Positions 52,042 through 60,554 of a stretch of DNA of 64,000 nt are shown here, piece by piece. Every line of letters begins with the position of its first letter. The first letter of the stretch is position 1. The translations under genes and the position numbers were made by a program. The notes beneath the pieces are model-generated. The model saw nothing but the letters and a program-made list of their open reading frames with translations, was not told the origin of the DNA and searched no databases. This DNA is from Clostridiales bacterium (GTDB lineage Bacteria > Bacillota > Clostridia > Oscillospirales > Oscillospiraceae): assembly GCA_003150485.1 (NCBI GenBank), contig QALX01000007.1:62001-126000 (forward strand), read 5' to 3'.

Positions 52042-52584
52042 TTACAGATAGGTGACCAGCTCGGAGGCGGGCTTCCGGGGAGGCATTTTGCTGTCGCCGG
52101 CGGGGTAGCCGATGGCGATCATGCCGGTGACGGTCTGGTTCTCGGGCAGATGGATCAGCTCGGCCATGGCCACTTCGTCGAACACGCCCATGATAACGGT
52201 ACCCAGGCCGCAGTCTGTGGCGGCCAGGCACAGGGTCTGGGCGGAGATACCGGCGTCGTACATGGTCCATGTGTCCCCCTTGGAGGTGTCCACACTGCCG
52301 TCGGGGCTGTGGCCGGAGATGCTGTTCACGGTGCTCTGGATCAGCAGCACCGGGCAGCGGCTGATGGTCTTCTGGTTCAGGGCAAAGCCCAGCACCGCCT
52401 TCTCGGCGATCTCCGCCTTCAGCGCGGGGTCATCCACCACCGTGTAGCGCACCGACTGGGTATTTTTCCAGGAGGGCGCATAGGTAACAGCCTCGAAAAT
52501 CTTGTCCAGGGTCTCCCGGGTGACAGGCTGGTCCGAATACTTCCGCACACTGCGTCGGGTCTTAATACATTCCAATGCTTCCAT
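52042..52584 (-). CDS. Nitroreductase family protein
   Basis: A 180-residue FMN-dependent oxidoreductase. The N-terminal IKTRRSVRKYSDQPVTRETL binds the FMN phosphate, APSWKNTQ is the substrate/flavin block, and the C-terminal LAATDCGLGTVIMG and IAIGYPAGDSKMPPRK match the family. ATG (complement at 52582-52584) has GGAAGG upstream. It is divergent from a flavodoxin-like reductase gene, so both may handle related electron-transfer or detoxification reactions. The substrate is unknown. Confidence 0.9.
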   Translation of the reverse strand: MEALECIKTRRSVRKYSDQPVTRETLDKIFEAVTYAPSWKNTQSVRYTVVDDPALKAEIAEKAVLGFALNQKTISRCPVLLIQSTVNSISGHSPDGSVDTSKGDTWTMYDAGISAQTLCLAATDCGLGTVIMGVFDEVAMAELIHLPENQTVTGMIAIGYPAGDSKMPPRKPASELVTYL

Positions 52585-52637
52585 AAAAACCTTCCTTTCG
52601 GTTGCTTCGACCACAGTCTTTGCTCTTTGATGGATTC

Positions 52638-52666
52638 ATTATAATAACTTCACCAGTAAATGTCCA
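52638..52666 (-). promoter_or_regulatory. Promoter of the nitroreductase gene
   Basis: On the minus strand: TGGACA (52666-52661), 17 bases, TATAAT (52643-52638). Confidence 0.6.
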
Positions 52667-52908
52667 GCAAAAAATGCACAACATGCCAGTAAAACGCCCG
52701 TTTCTTCCGTGCACAGCGCCCATTTTTTTCGGCTCCGATTGTTCATTTCGCCAAAAATTCAATTCTATGACTTCTACTATTGACTTTGGCCCCACCCCGG
52801 GCATTATAATATTAAGGTATTTTGCAATAGAACCGCGGCTCCCAGCGTTTTCTCTCCCGCCATCGGGCCCGGTTTACACTGATGATTTTCACGCATGGAG
52901 GTACCGTT
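52667..52908. other. Divergent intergenic region, nitroreductase to flavodoxin
   Basis: With the promoter above, 52585-52908 has no gene. It is AT-richer than its surroundings. TTGACT (52780-52785) and TATAAT (52805-52810) could form the rightward promoter, but the spacer is 19 bases. No further structured element is seen. Confidence 0.4.
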
Positions 52909-53445
52909 ATGAGCCGCACAGTTTTAATTCTCTCTTCCAGTCCCCGCATCGGTGGCAACAGCGACCTGCTTTGCGATTCCCTCGCGGCCGGTGTCGAGTC
53001 CGTTGGAAATAAGGCCGTAAAGCTGCACGTCGCCCAGATGAAAATCGCACCCTGCCGGGCCTGCGAGTACTGCCACGAAAAGAGCGACGGGGTCTGCGTC
53101 ATCCGGGATGACATGGATCAGATTTGGGCCGCACTGGACCAGGCAGACGCCGTAGTCTTCGCCTCCCCCATCTACTTCTTCGACTGCTCCGCCCAGCTCA
53201 AGCTGGTCATTGACCGGCTCTACGCACGCTATGAGCAGATGCAGGTGGAAAACAGCGCCCTGCTCCTCACCTGCGGCGCCGAGGAGGATGTGGCCGAGTC
53301 CGCCATGATCCTCTACCGTAAGCTGGCCGCCTGCTGCGGCTTCCAGGACAAGGGCATTCTCTGCGCCACTGACGTGTGGGCCGCAGGCGAGATCCAGGAA
53401 AAGAACGTACTCCAGGACGCCTACAATCTGGGCAAGATTCTGTGA
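52909..53445 (+). CDS. Flavodoxin-like NADPH-dependent FMN reductase, second copy
   Basis: A 178-residue paralogue of the protein at 6781-7317. The FMN loop SSSPRIGGNSDLL is followed by the Cys segment CRACEYCHEKSDGVC and ASPIYFFDCSAQLKLVIDR. GGAGGTACCGTT precedes ATG 52909. The several extra cysteines leave open an iron-sulfur flavoprotein-like role. It is divergent from the nitroreductase gene. Confidence 0.88.
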   Translation: MSRTVLILSSSPRIGGNSDLLCDSLAAGVESVGNKAVKLHVAQMKIAPCRACEYCHEKSDGVCVIRDDMDQIWAALDQADAVVFASPIYFFDCSAQLKLVIDRLYARYEQMQVENSALLLTCGAEEDVAESAMILYRKLAACCGFQDKGILCATDVWAAGEIQEKNVLQDAYNLGKIL

Positions 53446-53578
53446 CGGCTTCCGCTGGGTGTTTACAAACTCTTCACAATTATTTCACGGTTTATCCACG
53501 CCTTTTTTCCAGCCCCCTGCTACACTAAGCATACAGGAAATAAAACTTCTTTCCTGGCTCTTTCTCTCTCTTCTAAAC

Positions 53579-53625
53579 AACGAAATCCCACCCAACATCC
53601 TTTGATGGCGGGTGGGATTTCGTTT
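53579..53625. terminator. Strong bidirectional terminator
   Basis: AACGAAATCCCACC-C / G-GGTGGGATTTCGTT hairpin. It lies 130 bases after the reductase stop and just before the HAD gene stop. The stretch 53446-53578 contains GTTTACAAA and TACACT elements that might drive a short transcript. Confidence 0.85.
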
Positions 53626-53638
53626 TATGCGCTGTCCC

Positions 53639-54292
53639 TCAGGCATGTTCCTCCAGGTAGCGCGCTACGGCGTCCAGGTCCGGCAGGATCGCCGCGGTCA
53701 GGCCCTCCATCTCCCGGGTGGGCGGCAGCAGGTCGGGAACCATAATCGCCCTCATACCGGCGGCCGCGGCAGCCCGGATGCCGTTATAGGAGTCCTCAAT
53801 GGCCCAGGCCTCCCCCGGGGCCACGTCCAGGGCCCGGCAGGCCAGCAGGTAAATATCCGGGGCGGGCTTGCTCCGCTCCAGCTGGTCCCCGGTGACCACC
53901 TGGTCGAAGTAGCGCAGCAGGTCCACACTTTTCAGCTCGCACTCCACCAGCTCCCGCCGGGTGGAGCTGGCCAGGCCGATGGCCGCGTCCTGCGCCCGCA
54001 GGCGGGCCAGGATCTCCGCCGCCCCCGGCTTCAGGGGCATACCGGTTTTCTCAATGGCCCCGAAGAACAGGCTGCGGCAGGCCTCCTGGAACCGGTCATA
54101 GGAACACTCCGGGTACCGGGCCTGGAACACCCCCCGGGTGTGCCGCCGGGTGGTGCCCACGCACTGAAGGAACGTCTCGCCGATGTCCGCCAGCCCCTGC
54201 TGCTCCCCCACCTGCCGCCAGCAGCGCTGAATCAGCCGCTCGGAGTCAAAGAGCACTCCATCCATGTCAAATATGACGTATTTCTTTTTCAT
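53639..54292 (-). CDS. HAD-superfamily phosphatase/phosphomutase (beta-phosphoglucomutase-like)
   Basis: A 217-residue HAD subfamily I protein. Motif I is FDMDGVLFDSE (nucleophile Asp and acid/base Asp), motif II LASSTRR, motif III Lys in RSKPAPDIYL, and motif IV EDSYNGIRAAAAAGM. A helical cap lies between motifs I and II. It resembles phosphoglycolate phosphatase and beta-phosphoglucomutase; the substrate is undefined. Its ATG overlaps the stop of the upstream gene by one base (TGATG), so the two are coupled. Confidence 0.88.
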   Translation of the reverse strand: MKKKYVIFDMDGVLFDSERLIQRCWRQVGEQQGLADIGETFLQCVGTTRRHTRGVFQARYPECSYDRFQEACRSLFFGAIEKTGMPLKPGAAEILARLRAQDAAIGLASSTRRELVECELKSVDLLRYFDQVVTGDQLERSKPAPDIYLLACRALDVAPGEAWAIEDSYNGIRAAAAAGMRAIMVPDLLPPTREMEGLTAAILPDLDAVARYLEEHA

Positions 54293-54915
54293 CACAATTC
54301 CTCCGGTATTCCCAATACAGCCCATTTTACCTGCCCGCCTACCGTCTGCCGGTGGGCGGGATTTTTCCCGTGCAGCTCCCGGTCCCGGGCCACCGCCCAC
54401 TGTACCCGCGCCCTGGCCCGCCGGGCCAGCAGCTCCAGCGGTTCCTCCCGGAACCCGTTCGGGTCCGGCATCGGCGGCCGCAATGCCCGCTTCCATCCGG
54501 CCTCAGTCATGGCCGGGGCGGGCCACCGCCCCAGAGAGGCCTCTCCGTTGACCAGATCCAGGCTCATCAGCTGGACATTCCCCGGCTCCGCCACCCCCAC
54601 CAGGAGGGTAAACAGGGCGTCCTGCCGCTGAATCCGGTGCTGGACCCGCAGGGCCGGCGCCACCCGGCGGCACACAAGCGCCAGCCGTTTGGACAGGCTC
54701 CACTGGCGCCGCCCCAGGATGCGGCTGGTCAGCTGGATGTAGTTCACCCCGCCCCACACCGTCAGACCGCAGCAGGCCCAGATCAGGTGCTGTGCCGGGT
54801 CGGCAAACACCTTCTGGCTCCGGTCCAGGTGAAGGGGCAGGTGGGAAAAGGTCAGCCGGCTGTCTCCCGCCGCGGCAATGCCCCGGCGGTTGGCCAGCAT
54901 ACAGATATAGGACAT
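54292..54915 (-). CDS. Proteasome/HslV-fold-like protein with N-terminal Ser
   Basis: A 207-residue protein of no family I can name. Its start matches proteasome-type Ntn hydrolases. Counting Ser2 as position 1 (Met would be removed), Gly is at 11, AGDSRLT places Asp at 17, Ser at 18, Arg at 19 and Thr at 21, and Lys-Val falls at 34-35, one residue from the canonical Lys33. A later stretch, ALFTLLVGVAEPGNVQLMSL, fits the second beta-sheet of that fold. The C-terminal 60 residues are basic and helical. ATG 54915 has GGGAGGAG upstream. It lies in an operon with a radical SAM protein (18 bases upstream) and a HAD phosphatase. Activity is untested. Confidence 0.6.
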   Translation of the reverse strand: MSYICMLANRRGIAAAGDSRLTFSHLPLHLDRSQKVFADPAQHLIWACCGLTVWGGVNYIQLTSRILGRRQWSLSKRLALVCRRVAPALRVQHRIQRQDALFTLLVGVAEPGNVQLMSLDLVNGEASLGRWPAPAMTEAGWKRALRPPMPDPNGFREEPLELLARRARARVQWAVARDRELHGKNPAHRQTVGGQVKWAVLGIPEEL

Positions 54916-54933
54916 CTCCGTCTCCTCCCTTGG

Positions 54934-55803
54934 TCAGCTCCGCTCCAGGGCCCGGTTCAGGGCGTTGAGGACGCGCTTTTTGTCCCCGCTCCACTGGGGC
55001 GCGAGGAGCATCCGTTTGGGGCCGTCGCCGGTCATCCGGTGGACTACCATGTCCTCGGGCAGCACCTTCACACAGTCCCGCACCAGGGCCACATACTCCT
55101 CCAGAGTGGGCAGCGGAACGCGCCCCGCCCGGTAGTCCGCCGCCAGGTCAGTGCCCTCCAGCACGTGGAGCAGCTGCAATTTGATGCCGTCACTGTGTTG
55201 GCCCACGTAGCGGGCGGTCTGGAGCATCTCCTCCCGGCCCTCCCCGGGCAGGCACAGGATCACGTGGGTCACCACATGGATGCCCCGGGCCCGCAGCTCT
55301 GCCGCCGCCCGTTCGTAGCAGGGTAAGTCGTACCCCCGGCGGAGGTAGGCGGCGGTGTCTGGGTGGATGGTCTGGAGCCCCAGCTCCACCCACACGGGTT
55401 TTCTACGGTTCAGCTCCCCCAACAGGTCCAGCACCTTCCCGGGCAGGCAATCGGGCCGGGTGGCCACCGAAAGTACCGCGATGTCCTCCCGCTCTACCAC
55501 CGGGGTAAACAGCTCCCGCAGCCGCTCCACTGGGGCGTAGGTGTTGGTGTAGGCCTGGAAATAGGCGATGTAGCGGCTGCCACGGTATTTGCCCGCCACC
55601 CGGGCTTTGGCCTCCTCGATTTGGTCCGGGATGGACAGGCGGGCGTCCGGGGCGAAGTCCCCAGAGCCCCCCGCCGAGCAGAAGATGCACCCCCGGACGC
55701 CCAGGGTCCCATCCCGGTTGGGGCAGGTCATGCCGCCGTTGAGACTGAGTTTGTACAGCTTTTCCCCGAACTGCGCCCGGCAGTATTCGTTCAGCGTCTG
55801 CAC
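54934..55803 (-). CDS. Radical SAM protein, YhcC/TIGR01212 type
   Basis: A 289-residue radical SAM protein. The cluster motif is C-x12-C-x2-C in MTCPNRDGTLGVRGCIFCSA, characteristic of the TIGR01212/YhcC group, with the SAM-binding VLSVATRPDCLP and VELGLQTIHPDTA further on. The start is GTG (complement at 55801-55803) with GGGGAGGG upstream. The reaction catalysed by this family is unclear. It heads the operon with the proteasome-like and HAD genes. Confidence 0.9.
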   Translation of the reverse strand: MQTLNEYCRAQFGEKLYKLSLNGGMTCPNRDGTLGVRGCIFCSAGGSGDFAPDARLSIPDQIEEAKARVAGKYRGSRYIAYFQAYTNTYAPVERLRELFTPVVEREDIAVLSVATRPDCLPGKVLDLLGELNRRKPVWVELGLQTIHPDTAAYLRRGYDLPCYERAAAELRARGIHVVTHVILCLPGEGREEMLQTARYVGQHSDGIKLQLLHVLEGTDLAADYRAGRVPLPTLEEYVALVRDCVKVLPEDMVVHRMTGDGPKRMLLAPQWSGDKKRVLNALNRALERS

Positions 55804-55827
55804 GGTATCCCTCCCCTTTTTTTCTCT

Positions 55828-55856
55828 ACTTTATCACACCTGAGTCTCCTTGTCAG
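55828..55856 (-). promoter_or_regulatory. Promoter of the radical SAM operon
   Basis: On the minus strand: CTGACA (55856-55851), 17 bases, TAAAGT (55833-55828). Confidence 0.55.
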
Positions 55857-55876
55857 CCAGGACTCCCCTTTTTCGG

Positions 55877-55905
55877 TTGTTCCGCCGCCTCAATTCTGCT
55901 AAGAT
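55877..55905 (+). promoter_or_regulatory. Promoter of the branching enzyme gene
   Basis: TTGTTC (55877-55882), 17 bases, TAAGAT (55900-55905). Confidence 0.5.
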
Positions 55906-55943
55906 AACAGGAGAACCATTCCCCAGCGTGAAAGGAGTGTGCC

Positions 55944-57950
55944 ATGTACGCCATTTTGGACTACAACCCTCAGCTGCGGCCCTACGCCGGCGAAGTAGAA
56001 CGGCGGGTCCGTCGCTGGCGGCAGGTCAAGGCCGCCCTGCTCTCCGGCGGCGGCACCCTGAGCCAATTCGCCAACGGAGCCCTCTACTTCGGCATCCACC
56101 GCCACAAGAAGGGCTGGGTGTACCGGGAGTGGGCCCCCGCCGCCCAGCAGCTGTGGCTCATGGGGGACTTCAACGGCTGGGACCGAACCGCCCATCCCAT
56201 GGCCCGGATGGGAAACGGAATCTGGGAGCTGCTCCTCCCCGGCGACGACGCCCTGTGGTCCGGCTGCAAGGTACAGACCCTGGTCCAGGCCAAGGGCCAG
56301 GTCACGGAACACATTCCACTCTATGCCCGCCGGGTGGTCCAGGACCCGGTGAGCTTCCAGTGGTGCGCCGAGGTCTGGGCGGAGGAGGAGGCGTTTCCCT
56401 GGACTCCCTTCCGGCCCGACCCGGCGGCGCCCCTGTTTCTCTACGAGGCCCACGTGGGCATGGCTCAGGAAGAGGGAAAGGTGGGCAGCTACCGGGAATT
56501 TGCAGACCGCGTCCTGCCCTGGATTCAGGCCAGCGGCTACAACGCCGTCCAGCTGATGGCGGTGATGGAACACCCCTACTACGCCAGCTTCGGCTATCAG
56601 GTGTCCAACTTCTTCGCCCCCTCCAGCCGGTTCGGCACCCCCACCGACCTGAAGTACTTGGTGGACCGCGCCCATCAGCTGGGGCTCCGGGTGATTCTGG
56701 ACCTGGTCCACTCCCACGCCGTGCGCAACACCGCTGAGGGCATCCATCTCTTTGACGGCACCGTCTGGCAGTTCTTCCACGACGGCCCCCGGGGCGACCA
56801 CCCGGCCTGGGGCACCAAGCTCTTTCACTACGGCAAGCACGAGGTGCTCCACTTCCTGCTCTCCAATCTAAAATACTGGCTGGAGGAGTACCACCTGGAC
56901 GGCTTCCGCTTTGACGGCGTGACCTCCATGCTCTACCGGGACCACGGCCTGGGCGACCCCTTCGATCAGGACAGCCGCTACTTCTCCCACAACGTGGATA
57001 CCGACGCCCTGGTCTACCTTCAGCTGGCCAACGAGCTGATCCGGCAGGTGAACCCCGCCGCCGTCACCCTGGCGGAGGACGTGTCCGGGATGCCCGGCAT
57101 GGGGCTGCCTCTGGCCCAGGGCGGGCTGGGCTTTGACTACCGGCTGGGCATGGGACTGCCTGACCTGTGGGGCCATCTGGTGAAAACCCAGCGGGACGAG
57201 GACTGGGACCTGGAGCAGATCTGGGCCAGTCTGTGTCTGCGCCGGCCCGGCGAGAGAACGGTGGCCTATGTGGAGTGCCACGACCAGTCCATTGTGGGGG
57301 ATCAGGCCATGATGTTCCGCCTGGCCGGGGCCAGCATGTACACCGACATGAGAACAGACTGCCACTCCCTGGTCATTGACCGGGCCATGGCCCTCCACAA
57401 GCTCCTGCGCCTGCTCACCGCCGCCGCGGGAGGCGACGCCTATCTCAACTTCATGGGCAACGAGTTCGGCCACCCGGAGTGGATCGACTTCCCCCGGGAG
57501 GGCAACGGCAACTCCTTCCGCTACTGTCGCCGCCAGTGGAGTCTGGTCCACAACCCGGACCTGAAATACCGGTTTCTGGCCGCCTTTGACCGGGCCATGC
57601 TGGCCGTTATCCGGGAGGGGAATCTCTACCGCCAGTGGATGCCCGATCTGAAGTTCCTGTCCCGGGAACAGCAGATCCTGGCCTTTGAGCGGGAAGATCT
57701 GCTCTTCGCCTTCAACTTCAACCCCACTGACTCCTTCTCTGACTGCCAGATCCCCGTCAGCCACGGTCAGGACTATGAACTGGTCCTCTCCTCCGATGAC
57801 CGGATGTTCGGCGGTCAGGACCGGGTGGCCCACATCCATTATTCCACCTTTGTCCCCGGCCGGACAGGCAGCTTCCTGCGCCTGTATCTGCCCGCCCGCA
57901 CCGCCCTGGTACTGCGGCCCGTGTCAAAAAATACAGGTATTTTCGAGTGA
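55944..57950 (+). CDS. glgB: 1,4-alpha-glucan branching enzyme, eukaryote-type
   Basis: Makes alpha-1,6 branches in glycogen. The 668-residue GH13 protein has an N-terminal CBM48-like domain (YREWAPAAQQLWLMGDFNGW), a barrel with DLVHSHAVRN, nucleophile D324 in GFRFDGVTSM, acid/base E378 in LAEDVSGMPG, and ECHDQSIVGDQ, then a C-terminal beta domain. Blocks such as GFRFDGVTSMLYRDHG, AEDVSGMPG and YLNFMGNEFGHPEWIDFPRE match the eukaryotic GBE1 branch more closely than E. coli GlgB. No other glycogen gene lies nearby. Confidence 0.93.
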   Translation: MYAILDYNPQLRPYAGEVERRVRRWRQVKAALLSGGGTLSQFANGALYFGIHRHKKGWVYREWAPAAQQLWLMGDFNGWDRTAHPMARMGNGIWELLLPGDDALWSGCKVQTLVQAKGQVTEHIPLYARRVVQDPVSFQWCAEVWAEEEAFPWTPFRPDPAAPLFLYEAHVGMAQEEGKVGSYREFADRVLPWIQASGYNAVQLMAVMEHPYYASFGYQVSNFFAPSSRFGTPTDLKYLVDRAHQLGLRVILDLVHSHAVRNTAEGIHLFDGTVWQFFHDGPRGDHPAWGTKLFHYGKHEVLHFLLSNLKYWLEEYHLDGFRFDGVTSMLYRDHGLGDPFDQDSRYFSHNVDTDALVYLQLANELIRQVNPAAVTLAEDVSGMPGMGLPLAQGGLGFDYRLGMGLPDLWGHLVKTQRDEDWDLEQIWASLCLRRPGERTVAYVECHDQSIVGDQAMMFRLAGASMYTDMRTDCHSLVIDRAMALHKLLRLLTAAAGGDAYLNFMGNEFGHPEWIDFPREGNGNSFRYCRRQWSLVHNPDLKYRFLAAFDRAMLAVIREGNLYRQWMPDLKFLSREQQILAFEREDLLFAFNFNPTDSFSDCQIPVSHGQDYELVLSSDDRMFGGQDRVAHIHYSTFVPGRTGSFLRLYLPARTALVLRPVSKNTGIFE

Positions 57951-58030
57951 TTGCAGCCCGGCCGCGCGTCGCCTTAAGGCGATGGCACTTGCGGACTGAG
58001 TGGTGTTTTCCCTGACGTGCATGCCACCAC

Positions 58031-58067
58031 AAAAAACGGAACCTCGTTTTGAGGTTCCGTTTTTTTG
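58031..58067. terminator. Bidirectional terminator
   Basis: AACGGAACCTC / GAGGTTCCGTT with flanking A6 and T7. Confidence 0.92.
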
Positions 58068-58069
58068 TC

Positions 58070-58603
58070 TTATTTTACGCCTTCTATGATCTGCTGTCCG
58101 TACAGCTGGAAGCTAGCCGGAGTAAATGGCTCCATATCCCGCTGAGTTTGGAAGGCGGGGTAATCGCTTCCCGGAACCCACAGCCAGTCCGCTACCTCCG
58201 TCTCCTGGGGCCGGATACTGGTCCGCTCCTCGGGCAGCTGAACCAGATAACTGGCCACCATGGTGTGGTACCAGTGCTGGGAGAATACGTCCTGATAGAG
58301 GTAGGTGCCCAGCAGACGCCAGGCCTTCTCCCCCGGCGTCAGGCCGGTCTCCTCGGCCAGCTCCCGGCTGGCGGCCACAAAGCCGGTCTCCCCCGCCTGG
58401 GCAAAGCCGCCGGGAACCTCCCAGCACCCCGGATACCACACCCGGTCCCCCTGGCGCCGGGTCAGCAGCAGCCGTCCCCCGGCGTCCCGGACCCAGATAC
58501 GCACCGTTAAGTAGTAATCTTCCTCGCCGCCCACCTGATCTCTGGGCTGAACCCGGCCGGTGGCGCGGCCCCGGCAGTCATAGACGTCTAACCACTCTGT
58601 CAT
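58070..58603 (-). CDS. NUDIX hydrolase
   Basis: A 177-residue Nudix protein with a complete Nudix box beginning at G66 (GX5EX7REUXEEXGU: E72, R80-E81, E84-E85, G87). The N-terminus MTEWLDVYDCRGRATGRVQP is of the isopentenyl-diphosphate-isomerase-like/YfcD style that hydrolyses nucleoside or other diphosphates; the exact substrate is unknown. It follows the signal peptidase gene by nine bases in the same operon. Confidence 0.9.
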   Translation of the reverse strand: MTEWLDVYDCRGRATGRVQPRDQVGGEEDYYLTVRIWVRDAGGRLLLTRRQGDRVWYPGCWEVPGGFAQAGETGFVAASRELAEETGLTPGEKAWRLLGTYLYQDVFSQHWYHTMVASYLVQLPEERTSIRPQETEVADWLWVPGSDYPAFQTQRDMEPFTPASFQLYGQQIIEGVK

Positions 58604-58612
58604 AGGCCCACC

Positions 58613-59191
58613 TCACAGCAGGGACTGGATATGGCTGAAGGGGAAGGCCACGCACAGGGCCCGGCCCAGCACATAGCCGGTATCCACCATACCCAGCTCG
58701 GCGTAGCGGCTGTCGGTGGAGCCGTTGCGGTTGTCCCCCATGACGAAGATGCAGCCCTTGGGCACGGTGAACTCCCGGTAGACCATACCGCTGCGCTCCA
58801 CCATTACGTCCTCATCCTCCTGGTTGATGTAAGGTTCGTCCAGGGCCACGCCGTCCACATAGACGGTGTTGGCATCGTAGTCAATTTCCACTTCCTGGCC
58901 GGCCACGGCAATCACCCGCTTGACGATTGCCTCCTCCAGGAAGGAATCCTTGCGCAGCACCACCACGTCCCCCTGGGCTGGGGTGTAGCCGACACGCTGG
59001 ATCACCATAATATCCTGGTGGTGGAGGGTGGGGTACATGGAGGTGCCGGACACCCCGATGACCATGCCCAGAAAGGTGAACACCAGTACCACCCCCACCA
59101 GCACAAAGGTCAGCATCTGGAGCCAGTCATAACAGTCCCGCTTCCAGCTGTCCGGTTCTGTCTCTTGAATGATTCTTTTTCGTCTGCTCAT
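58613..59191 (-). CDS. lepB: Signal peptidase I
   Basis: Membrane serine protease that removes signal peptides from exported proteins. The 192 residues have a cytoplasmic N-terminus, one membrane helix (about 26-46), catalytic S51 in GVSGTSMYPTL, catalytic K91 in VKRVIAVAGQ, and GDNRNGSTDSR near the C-terminus. This is the short single-helix Gram-positive type. Middle gene of the ymdB-lepB-nudix operon. Confidence 0.95.
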   Translation of the reverse strand: MSRRKRIIQETEPDSWKRDCYDWLQMLTFVLVGVVLVFTFLGMVIGVSGTSMYPTLHHQDIMVIQRVGYTPAQGDVVVLRKDSFLEEAIVKRVIAVAGQEVEIDYDANTVYVDGVALDEPYINQEDEDVMVERSGMVYREFTVPKGCIFVMGDNRNGSTDSRYAELGMVDTGYVLGRALCVAFPFSHIQSLL

Positions 59192-59231
59192 GGTTTTTCT
59201 GCCTTTCCACAGGGAGACAACCCTCCCTTTG

Positions 59232-60014
59232 TCACATGATATCCAGCCGCTGGACCTTTACACAGCGCTTTGTCTCCGTGTCGATGGAGAACAGTACGCT
59301 CTCCATTTTGCAGGGACCCTCCGCCGCCTCATACCGGCGGGGCAGGCCGCCCAGGAATTTATTGATGGAGTCCCCGGGACGAATCCCCAGCACCGACTCC
59401 ACCGGACCGGTCATGCCCAGGTCGGTGACGCAGCCAGTGCCGTTGGGGCGGATCAGGGTGTCCGCCGTGGGCACGTGGGTATGGGTGCCCCAGACCGCCG
59501 AAACCCGCCCGTCCAGGTACCAGCCCATGGCCAGTTTCTCGCTGGTGGCCTCAGCGTGGAAGTCCACCAGGAACAGGTCCGCCTGGCCCGCCAGCTGGCC
59601 GAGAATCTGGTCCGCCCGGCGGAAGGGGTTGTCCACATTGGGGTCCATGGACACCCGGCCGATCAGGTTGATGACCCCGATCTGCAGCCCCATCGGCCCG
59701 TCAAAAACACCGTAGCCCTGGCCGGGCAGTCGCTGGGCAAAGTTGGCTGGCCGCAGCAGATAGGCGCAGTCGTCCAGGTAACGTGTGATCTTCATCTTGC
59801 CCCAGGTGTGGTTGCCCAGGGTCACCACGTCGGCCCCGGCGTCAAACATCTCCTCCACCTGGCCGGGCAGCACGCCGATGCCGGCGGCGTTTTCCCCGTT
59901 GACCACGGTGAAGTGAACACCGTGCTCCTGTTTCACCCGGCGCAGGTTTCGGCTGAGGAAGTCCAGGCCGCTCTCCGCCACCACGTCCCCCACTGCCAAC
60001 ACTTGGAGAATCAT
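59232..60014 (-). CDS. ymdB: YmdB-family metallophosphoesterase (TIGR00282)
   Basis: A 260-residue phosphodiesterase. Metal-binding motifs are VGDVV (Asp), VNGENAA, LGNHTW, VDFHAEATSEK and GTHTHVPTAD. B. subtilis YmdB hydrolyses cyclic nucleotides and affects biofilm and sporulation decisions. ATG 60014 is preferred over GTG 60026 by spacing from AAGGAG. First gene of the minus-strand operon. Confidence 0.93.
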   Translation of the reverse strand: MILQVLAVGDVVAESGLDFLSRNLRRVKQEHGVHFTVVNGENAAGIGVLPGQVEEMFDAGADVVTLGNHTWGKMKITRYLDDCAYLLRPANFAQRLPGQGYGVFDGPMGLQIGVINLIGRVSMDPNVDNPFRRADQILGQLAGQADLFLVDFHAEATSEKLAMGWYLDGRVSAVWGTHTHVPTADTLIRPNGTGCVTDLGMTGPVESVLGIRPGDSINKFLGGLPRRYEAAEGPCKMESVLFSIDTETKRCVKVQRLDIM

Positions 60015-60054
60015 ATCTTCGGCCACTCCTTATCCTAAAAATTGATACCGTTTC

Positions 60055-60083
60055 AGTATACGCTATTCCAGGAAAAAGCGCAA
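60055..60083 (-). promoter_or_regulatory. Promoter of the ymdB operon
   Basis: On the minus strand: TTGCGC (60083-60078), 17 bases, TATACT (60060-60055). Confidence 0.55.
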
Positions 60084-60197
60084 CGACAACCTCAGGGAAG
60101 CGCTATGAAATGCAACAATTCCTGTACACGCAAGCCTCGCTCCTACATTACATAATATTACAAAATAATTACATAAATATACTTTTTTAGTGTCCTG

Positions 60198-60226
60198 TTT
60201 ACAAATGGCCCAGATTATGCTATATT
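60198..60226 (+). promoter_or_regulatory. Promoter of the small secreted peptide gene
   Basis: TTTACA (60198-60203), 17 bases, TATATT (60221-60226), in unusually AT-rich DNA. Confidence 0.65.
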
Positions 60227-60305
60227 CTTGTTGAGAGCAGTACGTAACAACCAAATAGTTTTTTCATAAACAAGACACAAAATCAAAATTTAGGAGGGAT
60301 CTAGT

Positions 60306-60554
60306 GTGAAAAAACTAATCTGTTGCTTTCTTGTCCCGATGCTGTTACTGGCAGTCTCTTTTCTTAATCTCACTACAGGCAATCCCTGTTATACCAATAC
60401 TGACCTGCTCTTTTGCTCCGCAGGCGGTGAAGAGATTCACATTCCGAAAGGCACCTTCACCGAAAACAACGCTTATTACAATTTTTACGACAGTGTTTCC
60501 CACAAAACATATGATGTCTATCGTGCGGATACCGATGAGTTTTTACGTTCTTGA
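60306..60554 (+). CDS. Small secreted peptide of unknown function
   Basis: An 82-residue product with a clear signal sequence (KKLICCFLVPMLLLAVSFLN). The mature part has two cysteines (NPCYTNTDLLFC) and a polar aromatic tail (NNAYYNFYDSVSHKTYDVYR). TTAGGAGGGATC lies before the GTG start. DNA from about 60040 to 60560 is much more AT-rich than the rest of the window and uses AT-rich codons, suggesting recent acquisition. The Cys pair and size could suit a bacteriocin-like, toxin-like or spore-related peptide, but no family is recognised. Confidence 0.6.
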   Translation: MKKLICCFLVPMLLLAVSFLNLTTGNPCYTNTDLLFCSAGGEEIHIPKGTFTENNAYYNFYDSVSHKTYDVYRADTDEFLRS

